The notes: a model not told the origin generated them from the sequence alone. A stretch of DNA of 53,736 nucleotides from Beroe ovata (GCA_946803715.1 CAMPET010000012.1:324363-378098), one strand, 5' to 3'; shown: positions 34,866-46,569, counted from the stretch's first letter. Program-made: numbers and translations.

Positions 34866-35375
34866 GATCAATACTATTATGGGATTTCAATTTATCATAA
34901 TATTCTGGTATTAGAATAAACTTGCTCAATGCTTATGTTCCGTGCTTTTGCATAAATTGGTTAAATGTATGCTTTCATAGGTACTGGATCTACTATTAAG
35001 TATTTTCGAGCCAGGTTATTTGTTTGTTTGTTGTCTACCAATCACTTCAAGTTGATTTTTTGCATGTAGAACTGAGACTCCTTATTTCATGATCATAAGT
35101 TCGGCATGGTAAACTTTCTTTAATCATAGTTTCCTAAATTCAATAAACATGGAATCGGACAATTTAAATTTAAAAACTGAAACACATACTTAATCATTAA
35201 TCATCGCTTGCATTAATCTTGTGCAATGTTCAAGATCAATTCCATAAGACCTTTATGAATCTTGTTTTTCTCATTCATTATGAGTAAAGGTCATGATCAT
35301 TAATGAACCCCATGGTTTCGATTCCTTGTTTAACATGCCGTATAGCAAGGATCTCCAGTGTCCAATTTCAAAAAG

Positions 35376-35438
35376 CTTGGCAGCGCTGGAATCAGCTCAT
35401 CGAGATCTACAAGTACAGGGTTGTGCCTCAAAAAGTTG
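35376..35438 (+). repeat. 60-bp block shared with CG-rich copy A (copy B)
   Basis: Matches the reverse complement of 25,978-26,040 nearly base for base (GGAATCAGCTC, GAGATCTACAAGTACAGGGT, GTGCCTCAAAAAGTTG). It is followed by CCAAATAATCCGCGCG as in the other copies, so it is part of the same repeat family, in the opposite orientation. Confidence 0.85.
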
Positions 35439-35623
35439 CGCACCCTACCAAATAATCCGCGCGCTGCGCGTCTCCGTTGTTTGCTCTGGAGATTTTTTAT
35501 ATACGAATTTTCCGTGGTTTGGAGACTTTTCAGATCACCAAGTAATATAATATATAAAGGGCGCGCAACGTGTGCACATAAAACATGAACATCCCCTGTC
35601 CCCTACTCCTCTGCAGAGGATTC

Positions 35624-35747
35624 TTGTCAGATTTTATCTGACCTCTGTTTCTCGCGCGCGCCTTCACCGAACGCGAAGACCGAAACATGTTTCGGCCTTC
35701 GATGTAGGCGCGCTCGCGCGAGAAACAGGTCAGGTAACATCTGACAA
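35624..35747. mobile_element. 124-bp CG-rich MITE with 8-bp target-site duplication
   Basis: Inverted ends TTGTCAGAT...ATCTGACAA continue inward as an almost complete fold-back (GTTTCTCGCGCG with CGCGCGAGAAAC; CCGAAACATGTTTCGG at the centre). Directly outside lie identical 8-mers GAGGATTC at 35,616-35,623 and 35,748-35,755. An 8-bp duplication is typical of the hAT superfamily among cut-and-paste transposons. The element has no coding capacity, so it would depend on a transposase made elsewhere. Confidence 0.8.
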
Positions 35748-38075
35748 GAGGATTCCTTGTTATTTAGAGGGCCGCGGTTTCCGTCGGCGTGCACTCCCAC
35801 AAGGAGTAGGGACATGAACTTAGAGGTACTGAAGAGCTGCACATAGATAATGAAACGATGGCTTATAATGTTATCAAATAAGACGGTTATGATATGATCA
35901 ATAATTATTTATACACAATATGGCAACTACAAGTACAAATGTATGACTTTATACTAATTGGTTATTTGAAAATGAAAGATCTCATGACATGGTACTCAGA
36001 ACATGTCACTTAACTTCAGTCATATTGATAGTGCTATTACGATAGTACGCGAGTAAAACAGCTCACCCAACGCGTAGATGAACAGCACAAACCTTGATGT
36101 TTTGTTTTTATTATCAACTGTACGGTAAATATCTGCGCGAGTATGCGGATGATTTGGGCTAAGTTAAACTTTATCAGATAAGATTATTATTCCCAATCCG
36201 ATATTTTCAAATCATGGAATTTGAATTTCACCAACCAAATTTTCCAAAATTGTAGCTAGAAACTGCAGGATTTTTCAGTCATGGGCGAAATTTGCACCAA
36301 CTTGAATAAACAAAAAAGCAAAATTTTCAGCGCTATGCTTTCTTCATCGCATATCGTATCATTTTCCAATTCAAAAGCTTTGCCACTTGTGTTATAGTTT
36401 ATCTTAATCTTATCATATTCTTGACAGTATTTTTAAAGACCCTTAAACAAAAATTCAAAATAAACCCGAAACACATTCTCATCAAATATCCATAGTGAAC
36501 AATATCCATAATATAGTAGTGGTAAAACTGTATTGAAATAGTAACCATAGATTTATATGATCAGAAAAAGGTGCTATTTGCTAACTCTAAAATGTACAAC
36601 ATATTATGAACTATGTATACCTTACTTTATAACATCACTACAAACCGTACGGTGATGATGGTATTGTAAATATCATATCATTTATAGTATAAGAAGTTTC
36701 TCAAATATACATTCAACGTACAAAACTTACTTCTATTTATATATTGCGGGACAGTTCTATCAATGGCACGTGAAATGGAATCAATCATTCACGATTTCCG
36801 CTCAAAATAGTGGCAGTTCTCCCAACGAAATTGTACACAAGTCTTAACTGATATCATTGATAGAACAAAATGCAAAACCGTACTATACCATGAACAAAAT
36901 AGCTGAGATGATTGAATTCCCCGAAAAACCACAAAAATCATTACAATTCTGCACTGTGTGTGGGTGACACCATCACTGTGCGCTGAAATCCCGCCACTTC
37001 AACCCGCAAACCTGAGTCAGCGCTTTTAGCGACAGCTCTCTCTCTAACACCACCCGCAAAGAAACTTCCGTAGAGAAAGCCCGCTAATTTTGATAAATTG
37101 GGCGTGGCACTCGCATTGCTATAAGTATATCATCGAGAATATGTACGACGTCAAAAAATTAAACAAGAATTCTAAACGCTACAAATCTGCGAGCTATAGA
37201 TTGATAATACACAAACACCACTGTTTTTTGTTGATTTTATGCACAACACGACGTAATAAACAGGAATAAAAACGTGATTCATTATGATTATCATTATAAC
37301 TTATGAGAGACAGAGAAAGACAGAGACTTGGTCGTACGAGCGGAAGTGGAATCAGAGTGTCGCGGTAATGCCGCGGGCGTGTCGCACTTGAAATTCGCTC
37401 GTTCGAACAAGATAAGGGAGATAATCATTGTAATAATTGAATCGCCTTTTGCTGACAGTAACAATACACTTATTAAGAAAAATATAATTCTCTAATTGTT
37501 GTTACACAATACTAATCGCTACCCCGGTAAAATAGTGTAGAATATAACTTTGTACACAACATAATACCTATATCAAATATAATAGACCAGACCCTAGCGC
37601 TACTGCCGTGAAGTGCGCGTAAATGTGCACGTGTATGTATATTATTGAAACGCGCACATGTGTGTGTTCCAGTTTCCATGCGTTTGTCCGAAAACAGTAT
37701 CATAATCCCTGTTACTAACGACTAACAACAAAAAACACTGTTATGAACAACAACAACAACAACAATAAGAAGGTTCTCTCCTGCGCGGCTGCATTGCACG
37801 TGCAACGCATTGCGCGTCTCAAACTTACTCCTCACATTCACATTCGTTGCTATGAGACGCGCAAAAATTGCGCACGTGTAGCATAAACCCACAGTAAGAA
37901 CTTGGACGACTGTATACAACCTCTATTGCATACCTATACACACGTTTTACAAACAACCTCGCGAGAAACACTACTATAATTAGCACAATAAATACCCAAT
38001 CCATGTTTATCTCAACCCGCATCATACAATGTATACGATATGTCAACCATAATAAGCAGTCACACCGTGTCTCCT

Positions 38076-39844
38076 TTATCTATCCAGGAACAACTCAACA
38101 TACCGAGGGCCGATGTGCTTGCGATCCTTCTCCACAACTGCACGCTGTGCCTCCTCCAGGGATAGAAATTGCACGTACGCTTCCCCCGTCGGTTTACCGT
38201 CGTCGTTATAGCAGATGTAGATATCATTCTCCGACATATTAAACCCGTGGAAAAAGTTAAGGATCTCAAACTTGTCCGTGTTGTACGGGATACCCCTCAT
38301 TCTCACGATATTCCGTCCCGGTTTGATGGCGGGGGCCGGTGGAGGTGCGCCGACAAGTCCGTCCGACCACGAAGTCGGGCGTTGTTCCTCGGCTGATGTG
38401 CCCGGTGCCGCGAGAAAAGTGTTCGAGTTAAACAAGTTGGGCAGAGCGGAGAATAGGTTATCTGCAATTTGTTCAGACGTGAGCTGTGGAGCGGTATCCT
38501 GGACCGACACCTGTGAGAGGGACCGCAGCAGATCCAGATGGAGATCGTTAATCGGGCTGCTCTGCGTGCTCACAATGCTAGGAGAGAGCAGCGCACTTCC
38601 CATCCCATCCCTGGGTTTACTCCCCGGGCTACAGAAGGGGGAGTTACTCGAGGTGTCCGGGCTGAATGTAGACATCCGGGGCCAGCTTTGCTGGGACTTG
38701 AGTAGGTTCTGGGTGGCCTGGTCCAGTGCATACGCACTGCTCGCTAAGTCACTCTGTTCCCACCCCGACGACTGAGGTAGGATGATAGGAGAGAATGATC
38801 CGGGACTCGTGGGGAAGACGGGGTTTGGAGAGAGCAGCTCACTCGACCCACTACTTCCATTGGGATGACTGGTGGACGGGGACCACGGGTTTTGGGGCAA
38901 GTTGAACCTGAAGGGTCCCACTGCGTTGATCATCTCTATTCGCGGACACCTGAACACCTCAATATACCTGTTCCCCATGTGGTGCTTGTGCTTCTCTGTG
39001 GCCTTGATAGCGTCCTCCACTGTACCGAAGTGGACGTATCCATTGCCAGTAGGACGACCAGACCCATCGTATATAAAGTGGATCCCACCCTCACCGAGAG
39101 ACAGCCCGGCAAAGAACTCGAGTACTTGTGTTTTAGAGGCAGAGTAGGGCAAGCCACGCAGCTGGACACAGTCCATTATAGTACTGGGAAGTGGTGTGCC
39201 TGAAATGAGGGTGGTTACCGTGGTTACAGTGATTACCATTGAAAACGCGGGACAATTATAGAGTGTGTATGCAAGTGGGTGTGTGCACGTGTGTGTGGAG
39301 CAAAGAATAGGAGCAACCCTGTTCACAATGTACATACACACTTAACTGTTGACATGTGCATTGAACACACATCAATTACCCCTCCCCCGATATAGCGGAC
39401 GTGATTTATGCGGCAGTTTCTGGGAAAATCTACACACACACACACACACACNNNNNNNNNNNNNNNNNNNNNNNNNNNNNNNNNNNNNNNNNNNNNNNNN
39501 NNNNNNNNNNNNNNNNNNNNNNNNNNNNNNNNNNNNNNNNNNNNNNNNNNNNNNNNNNNNNNNNNNNNNNNNNNNNNNNNNNNNNNNNNNNNNNNNNNNN
39601 NNNNNNNNNNNNNNNNNNNNNNNNNNNNNNNNNNNNNNNNNNNNNNNNNNNNNNNNNNNNNNNNNNNNNNNNNNNNNNNNNNNNNNNNNNNNNNNNNNNN
39701 NNNNNNNNNNNNNNNNNNNNNNNNNNNNNNNNNNNNNNNNNNNNNNNNNNNNNNNNNNNNNNNNNNNNNNNNNNNNNNNNNNNNNNNNNNNNNNNNNNNN
39801 NNNNNNNNNNNNNNNNNNNNNNNNNNNNNNNNNNNNNNNNNNNN

Positions 39845-39877
<33 letters not shown>

Positions 39878-42800
39878 CATGTGAAGCCGTACCTGTGTCC
39901 TGTTGCTTTTTGGCGGCAAGTTGCGCCTTGAGCCAAGTTTCCTCCACTCTGTCTGGCATCCACAGTGCTGGCAAGATGGGAGAAGTGGGGTTCGATGAGA
40001 ACGGCTGAGGTAGACCTAGGTGGTGGGGTTGAGGTAAAAATGAGAGGGATTGAGAATAGGATGAATGAAGGAATGTTGAGGTTGCTGATATTGATCGGCT
40101 AGTGTGAACTGTGAGTGAACTATTCAGCTCTGTGTTATCCAGTGGGTGAGTGTATAGTAAGGGTGGGCGTGTTATGCTTGGATTTGAAATGAAGTTGATG
40201 TAATGAACCTTAATTCCTGCCTATAAATCACCGTGTTGAATTTCATATCTACGCGCGCTTTTGGCTCCAATCCAAGAATTATGGCACAGAAAAGATTCCT
40301 CACAGTGTTGTCTGTAGCGGAAAATTTGCCCGCGCGCTCCGTTCATAGTTCAAGATTGACGCCGCGCGTCCCAAAACAGAAAATATTGGGCGGGCGAGGT
40401 ATTTGCATTTGGCAATACGTAGCGGCAATGTTTTTGCTGAATGTTTAACATGATTTACAGGTGTTATTCCATGTATACAGGTTCTGTGGAATGATATATG
40501 TGAGCTACTCTACTGGAGTAATGCAGTAAAACTGGAGTAATGAAGTAACACACTTGTTCATTTATCATTAAAATTCACTTCCCGCCATTAATCATTAGGA
40601 ATGAATGATATTTTGGGAGTGGGTGTTTGTGAATAGACAATGAATGAGATTTGAAGATCACATCCGATGAAAGGGTATTATCTCATCAAAATATTTGTCT
40701 AGTGAATGATCTGATTATTGTCTGCAATATCCCGCGCACGCGGCTGTGTGTGTGTGGGAAAAGGAGCGGGCGAATTTCCCGCCAAATTATTTGAGTACTT
40801 ACAGTAGGAGATATCTCCTATCTATCCTTGTATTGTACAATGCATACATTTGCACAGTGACGGGTGATAGGATAATCAGGCAACGCCTCTTATTTACTTT
40901 CAAACATGCCCTGTACAATGTACATCATAGCAATTTACTGCTACATTGTCATGATCTTGTTAATTGGTGAACTCTAAATTGCATTGTAATTTGTATGCAA
41001 TGTATTTTTGCATTATCTCTACTACTCAGTAGGCATTCGTGAAGATTTCTTTAAATTGCAGCAAATACACATTAAATAGGTACAATACACAATTAATATA
41101 CTATATGGTAGGGTAGGAGAACCATATTACAGTACCATGTAGGATAGGAGTACCATGTAGGATAGGAGTACCATGTAGGATAGGAGTACCATATTACAGT
41201 ACCATATAGGATAGGAATACCATATTACAGTACCATGTAGGATAGGAGTACTATGTAGGGGCGGGTCCAAGGGGAATTTTGGGGAATTTTGGGGAACTTT
41301 TTTTTGGGGAACTCCAGAAAATCCGGGGGACTTTCCCAAAATTCCCCAAAATTCCCCAAAATTCNTTGGACCCCCCCCTATGTAGGATAGGAGTACCATA
41401 TTAAATTACCATATAGGATGGGAGTACCATGTAAGATAGGAGAACCATGTAGGATGGGAGTACCATGTAGGATAGTAGAACCATATTACATTACCATATA
41501 GGATGGGAATACCATGTAGGATAGGAGAACCATATTACATTACCATGTAGGATAGGAGTACCATGTAGGATAGGAGTACCATATTACAGTACCATATAGG
41601 ATGGGAGTACCATGTAGGATGGGAGCCAAACCTCCTCCTATAAGCACCTAATAGAGCAGTGCTACAAGGAGACTGAAGTGTAGCCGGTCTCTACTGGCAG
41701 GCTACCAGCATCGACCTATAATTACCCAATTACCCAATTAGCCAGTTATAGATGGGTATTTCGAACGTGGTCAGAAGATCCTTATGTAACAAAATGATGT
41801 TGTAATTGGGAATCACGAGTTGAACTTCGTTCATCTTGCTACACGCCACACGTGCGTTGTGTGTGTGTGTGTGTGTGTGTGTGTCTATGTATGTGTGTCT
41901 AATATGTATGTGTGTGAATCTGTGCGTATATGCCCTAAAAGTAACTCATATTATGAGTTACTTTTAGGGCACTGCCTAAATAATTTATATCCAGGTACGA
42001 AAAGCAGAATTCTTAGAATCTCATCAGTATCATGATTCATGAGTCTTTTTCATTCAGTTTATAATGCTCTCTTGATAGTAAATTAATTTACTCCATAATA
42101 TGGATTAGAAGCAGGGTCTAAAAATGCATCTAACGTGTTTGTGTGTTTGTGTGTGTGTGTGTGTCTGTGTGTGTGAGTGTGTGTGTGTGTGTCTGTGTGA
42201 TTGTGTGTCTGTGTGTATACTGTGTAGTGTGTATGCGTGTATGCGTGTCTATGTGCATGTATGACATACAATATACATGCACATAGACATACATTGTATG
42301 TGTATACTGTGTGTGTGTGCGTGTGTGTGTATGTGTGTGTGTGTGTGTGTGTATCATGTTTATGTACTGTGTAGTGTGTGTATGTGTTTGTGTGTAATGT
42401 GTATGTAAATGTGTGGGTGTGTGTGTGTGTGAGTTAATATGTGCTATTAATGCATATATTTTGTATGTATTGTACTCCTATCAGTAATGGTGTAATCACT
42501 ATACACTCCGCTAGGTCAGACTACGAATTATAAGGCGGACAATAGCCTGTAATTAGAGATCACGTGACTCTCCACAACCACCAATCGCATGCGCCCATTT
42601 ACCAGCGTCCTGCCAATTAACCAATCAGAGGTCACGTGATAGCCACGTGACACACAACAAGCAATCCCGGCCCGCCCATTTCCTGGGTATTGACGGAAAT
42701 CTACCAGTTGTCAGGCTCATCACTGCCGCACGGCGCTGACCAGTGAGGCGCTGGGACCAGGATACGCGAGCCAATCAGAATTTAGGAAGATGGGTCACAT

Positions 42801-45800
42801 GACACGCGCAAAGAATATTGCCATAAAACACACTTTGTTTCCATGGGGATGAGTTTCCTGCTTCAAACAGTGTTTTGAGAACGTGAAAAGATAAACGGAG
42901 GATGAAATATGACTTTTTATAGCTATGTTTAGAAAATCTATCTAATGCTCATCGTGGTGGAAAATGAAATCCTTTATTAAAACAATCCATGAGCGATCGA
43001 GACCAACTGACATCTTTAACCAATGTAGCAATGACCAAGTACTAACTAGGAAAGAAACTCAGAAAGATATGGGGGTCAGGATTGACCCGGACTTGAATTC
43101 TGAACCATCAGGAAACATGCGAGCACATATCAAAACTATTTGAAAGAACACACTTTTACTATAGTCAAACACACTTTTACAGTTAACTATGATTCACTCC
43201 GATTCACTAGATGCTGACGTTGTTAAGCAGATATGCAACCTTCTGAAAGCTTCTATTTGGAATAATGCCAGATTGAGAAATCTGTACATTGCCTGGTATT
43301 CACAGTAAAATATGACCTGTAGATCATAGGGCATAGCAATATATCATGCCAAACGAAAACACAGGCGTGATTGAACTTGGCAAATAGCCGGGCGCGAAAA
43401 ATCGAATTTCTATGAATTGTGGAATGGGAGTGACTTACCCTGGAATGGAAATGATATGGTTGGTGACTTACCCTGGAATGGGAGTGATATGGTAGGTGAC
43501 TTACCCTGGAATGGGAGTGATATGGTAGGTGACTTACCCTGGAATGGGAGTGATATAGTGTGACTTACCCTGGAATGGGAGTGATATGGTAGGTGTCACT
43601 TCCCAAAGCGGTGGCGGGTCACTTCCTGGAAATCTACCCGAGTAATCCAAGGACTGTGATGAATTCACTGAAAAGGAATGAAATGTGTGCACCAACACTT
43701 ATCTGTTACAACACAAACACAGAAAACTGTAAGCACACAAACACTGTTACTACACAAACACTGTTACAACTTTAAAACACAAACACTGTTACTACACAAA
43801 CGTCAAACACTGTTACAACACAAACAAGTAACAACACTATTACTAACGTCTCTGTCGAGTACTCGCTATCTTTGGCCGAGGTTGGGAAGCTGGACTTGCT
43901 ATCGCTCGCTTCAGTGCTAACTCCATCTCCTCGCCCGAGGACTTGAACAGTTCGATGTATCTGTCAAATAACACTGGTAACTATACTATCTATCACAGTG
44001 TACGTAATGTGCCTTGTACAATGTACAATATATACCTACAATATATATTGGACCTTTAACATTGTACAATTGGCCATTGGGGCTGGGGTAGGACTAACAA
44101 AGCGTCAGATTTCCAATAACATGAGATCAATTTTAGGGACTATTTGTTACACTTTTTCACAAGGGCCAATTTGTCGCGAAACAACATAATTGAAACTCCT
44201 TTGCCCTCTATCTTACAATTGCCCTCAATCTTAACGATTTCCGCCGAGAAAGCAGCCCCTCGCGCCAAAGCTATTTCACAGTTTTTTCACTCTTTTTTGA
44301 GACTCTTGTTGACGGATCCTTTTGTTTACGGATCATTTGCATCTCATGTGCAGTTCGTGAGCACCGGTTTGTTTCTTGCCAAGACAAGCAAATAGGCAAC
44401 TCAGCCATTTGCGATACTTGCATCTAACTGGTTATATAACCAATTGGATATCGGCCAGCATCTTATTTCAAACGAAAGAGTTGAAAAATCGGCTATCGAT
44501 TGGATACTAGCCGGAGACATGAACATCATTCTGCTCCAGAAGTTCTGTGGACTTGGTAAAACGGCCAAACATGATAACAAACTCTTGAAGTTGGCATAAT
44601 ATATTAGCCCGATTACACGTCTATAACTCAGAGGTATTACACTATTATACTATAGTGTGTCTCTCCCTTTGTTCCCTTATTCCCAGAGCAAAGGTCTGTG
44701 TTTTGACAGGTTTGTTAGTAAATCCCAGTAAATACTCAGTAGGTGTGTGTATTGCATCATGATTTGTAACTCTACTAATTGTTTGCCGGAGGAGTGTTAG
44801 ATTTAGAGTAGCAAGGAGGAGTCTCGTGGTGGCTATATTATACCATGTTATATGTGTATTTTCAGAAGTAATCTACAAATTAGGATAGTTCCTATGGTAA
44901 CGGGTAAACAGGGAGCCCATGACTCAGTTATAATGCCTTATGAGCCTTGCTAACTGTAACCCAGTCTACTAAGATACCTAGTACACGCATATCAATAGCA
45001 GTGCCATGATATGTGGAAGGAAGAGGGATTCATGTCATTGGTTTTCCCAACATAAACAAAACTTCTTCAAATAATATTGTTTCGTTATATACACCATTTC
45101 TCAAGAACGTGTGTAGGTATTCTTTCATGTAATATGGAGATGTAAACCAGTCTATGTAGTACTATATGGATAATATTGTTGTTATATCATATAGCTAGGT
45201 ATACAGTAGGAGAGCAGCAGCACTATGAGCCAAGTTTGCAAGGAGGACTGAGTAATGCTATGATGAAAGAAATGTCAGCAAGGTAATTAGCAACTACGTT
45301 AAACAACACCTCTATGACTGGCCATGTCAAAGTGTACAGAGTGTATGTGTGCAATGCACACATACACAGGCTCACTGTGCATGTGTACACTATACACTGC
45401 ATGGTACTTTTACTGTAAAAATATCTCTCCTTTATTCTAATACTACATGCAATTCCTTGATGCAATATTTTACCTATGTTTATACAAAAGAAAAACTGGA
45501 AGAAAGAATAGAGGCAAAATCTCAAGAAATTGAGAAGAAAATATAGCTAAAAGCAGAACCAAAATAGTAGTGTTTACCTTTTTCCAATGTGTTCCCGATT
45601 TCTTGTCATTGCCCTCTGAAAGTTGTCCTCATCACTGAATAACACATAAGCCTCCCCAGTAACTCTCCCATCCCCATTCCTAGCCAGAACTATCCCATCC
45701 TGACTTATTTCTAGACCTGCAATATAAATATCACAATAAATGCATTGTCAATGTATTTGTCACACCTGTGATAGATAATTGATTTGTAGTATGTACTGTG

Positions 45801-46011
45801 CACAATGAAAAGCACTCCCAGCACTCCCAGATTTACTCTATTTCAGGAGAATTGAACCAATCGGAATTAGTACCTCAATCTGAAGTAGGAGAATTGAATC
45901 AATCCGAAATAGGAACTCAAACATACCATTGAAAAACTCCCTAATATCTTGAGGGGTTGCAGACCAAGGCAGTCCCCGCATCCGGACAACAGGGCCACAG
46001 AATCGCCCCAT
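38076..46011 (-). CDS. ESRP: ESRP/fusilli-like RNA-binding protein, three quasi-RRM domains
   Basis: Exons: 46,011-45,927; 45,716-45,578; 43,960-43,848; 40,015-39,893; 39,199-38,076. They join in phase, 527 aa from the chosen ATG. Quasi-RRMs of the hnRNP F/H-GRSF1-ESRP class: RRM-a residues 6-100 (RMRGLPWSATPQDI, HIGKRYIELFKS), RRM-b 162-242 (DCVQLRGLPY, RYIEVFRC; very like ESRP RRM3), a Ser/Pro-rich linker, and RRM-c 449-527 (RMRGIPYNT, EILNFFHGF), which ends the protein at LFLDR. In animals ESRP binds GU-rich RNA and controls epithelial alternative splicing. Vertebrate ESRPs have about 680 aa with an N-terminal nuclease-like domain and one more RRM, so 5' exons may be missing: an in-frame stop lies just upstream, but an acceptor-like TAATGCAG adjoins the ATG. 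hnRNP F/H is the alternative identity. A 393-N gap lies in the last intron. Confidence 0.8.
39432..39872. repeat. CA microsatellite spanning an assembly gap
   Basis: CA runs flank a block of Ns at 39,452-39,844, so the gap sits in an unresolved microsatellite inside the last intron of the ESRP-like gene. Open frames drawn across it are artefacts. Confidence 0.95.
41105..41640. repeat. 18-bp minisatellite, ATGTAGGATAGGAGTACC
   Basis: Many head-to-tail units of about 18 bp, with a variant ATATTACAGTACC spacer, in the intron of the ESRP-like gene. It is split by a 119-bp inverted-repeat insertion. Confidence 0.9.
41260..41378. mobile_element. 119-bp G-rich inverted-repeat MITE with 8-bp duplication
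   Basis: The left end GGCGGGTCCAAGGGGAATTT pairs with the right end AAATTCNTTGGACCCCCCCC, and GGGGAATTTTGGGG pairs with CCCCAAAATTCCCC. On both sides lies TATGTAGG (41,252-41,259 and 41,379-41,386). Ordinary units of the surrounding minisatellite read CATGTAGG, so the shared T supports a real target-site duplication. No coding capacity. The N at 41,365 is in the right arm. Confidence 0.7.
41855..42440. repeat. GT-rich microsatellite region
   Basis: Several (GT)n tracts (about 41,857-41,884, 42,138-42,215, 42,310-42,350, 42,415-42,430) separated by short GT-biased sequence. Reverse-strand His/Thr frames are artefacts. Confidence 0.9.
41932..41970. repeat. Perfect 39-bp palindrome
   Basis: Two 19-base arms (GCCCTAAAAGTAACTCATA and its exact complement) around a single central T, between two GT tracts. 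Able to form a cruciform. No open frame. Confidence 0.9.
42560..42780. promoter_or_regulatory. Promoter-like cluster of CACGTGA and CCAAT boxes
   Basis: Within about 220 bp there are two perfect TCACGTGA sites (42,560 and 42,632), a CCACGTGA (42,643), CCAAT boxes (42,581, 42,621, 42,771) and a GC-rich stretch (CCCGGCCCGCCC). These are binding motifs for bHLH-zip factors (USF/MITF/TFE type) and NF-Y. It lies inside the third intron of the ESRP-like gene, so it could be an internal promoter, an enhancer, or part of a repeat. The site motifs are seen. Activity is inferred. Confidence 0.4.
42964..43143 (+). mobile_element. LINE reverse-transcriptase C-terminal remnant
   Basis: A 59-codon frame contains KDMGVRIDPDL, close to the KDLGV-x-ID-x-DL motif that follows the palm domain in many non-LTR reverse transcriptases, with fitting spacing before it. 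The rest of the enzyme is not seen and the frame stops soon after, so this is a dead fragment in the intron, antisense to the ESRP-like gene. Confidence 0.4.
43430..43597. repeat. Tandem repeat, about 32-bp unit x5, splice-site-like on - strand
   Basis: Five units beginning GTGACTTACCCTGGAATG start near 43,430, 43,463, 43,497, 43,529 and 43,560. Read on the - strand, the sense strand of the surrounding ESRP-like gene, every unit contains CATTCCAGGGTAAGTCAC, an acceptor-like CCAG and a donor-like GGTAAGT almost touching. The array lies 250-420 nt downstream of the donor of the exon at 43,848-43,960. Confidence 0.9.
43690..43835. repeat. AACACTGTTACTACACAA-type minisatellite
   Basis: Imperfect direct repeats of ACACAAACACTGTTACTAC, immediately downstream (in gene direction) of an ESRP-like gene exon. 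Non-coding. Confidence 0.85.
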
Positions 46012-46569
46012 TATTCTGCATTATCGATGATGATATGTGACCTTCCTATTCATTCACATTTATAAAAACATTCCCTGTATCATAACTTTGTTAAGCCTTT
46101 AGAACAAAAATGTGGTTATTTAAGTCATAAGTTTTCAAGATATCTTTACTGAATATTGAAAAAAAAATAATGAAAGATGAGTACAAGCCACTCTTTTTAA
46201 ACTTGTCAACACTACTTATTAGGATAAAAGCTGAGAATGAGGGCCACACTTCGAGGAAATACTAAAGAAGAGACTAATGTCTCGAAACTGTCAGTAGATC
46301 GGTGCTGTAAAGTGTGTAGCATTGATTCAATTGACTATGTGTAATCATATCAGTACTCATATCATTTGAAATAGATGAAAGATAGACAAAGCCAAAAGGT
46401 ATCAATAGGGAGGGATAACATATTTTTGAGAATATTAGTATCATATTTCAATGTCCATTGGTCTTATCACCATTTTCAGTGGCCACACATGCAATAGGGT
46501 CCGGTGAAGGAGTCAGGAGATCAAGAAAAGCATCATAGAGCTCATAGTTGTTAAGATTTCTATCAAAAA

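Larger units (their letters stand above)
34866..38075. other. Convergent intergenic region between the mosaic gene and the ESRP-like gene
   Basis: Apart from the CG-rich copy B and the MITE at 35.6 kb, no gene is recognised. The part next to 38,076 should be the 3' untranslated region of the - strand ESRP-like gene. CG-rich patches without open frames occur at about 37,330-37,400 and 37,600-37,870. Confidence 0.5.

Noticed and set aside
39323-40008. Long frames of 158-219 codons
   Set aside because: They run across the block of Ns and CA repeats (His/Thr or Val/Cys runs). Only the short piece 39,893-40,015 on the - strand is a real exon.
42083-42357. His/Thr-rich frames on the - strand
   Set aside because: Translation of GT microsatellites.
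46448-46560. - strand segment with NYELYDAFLDLL as a 5' exon of the ESRP-like gene
   Set aside because: Its possible donors are phase 0 or 1, while the next exon would need phase 2 or an internal start. No similarity to ESRP N-termini.
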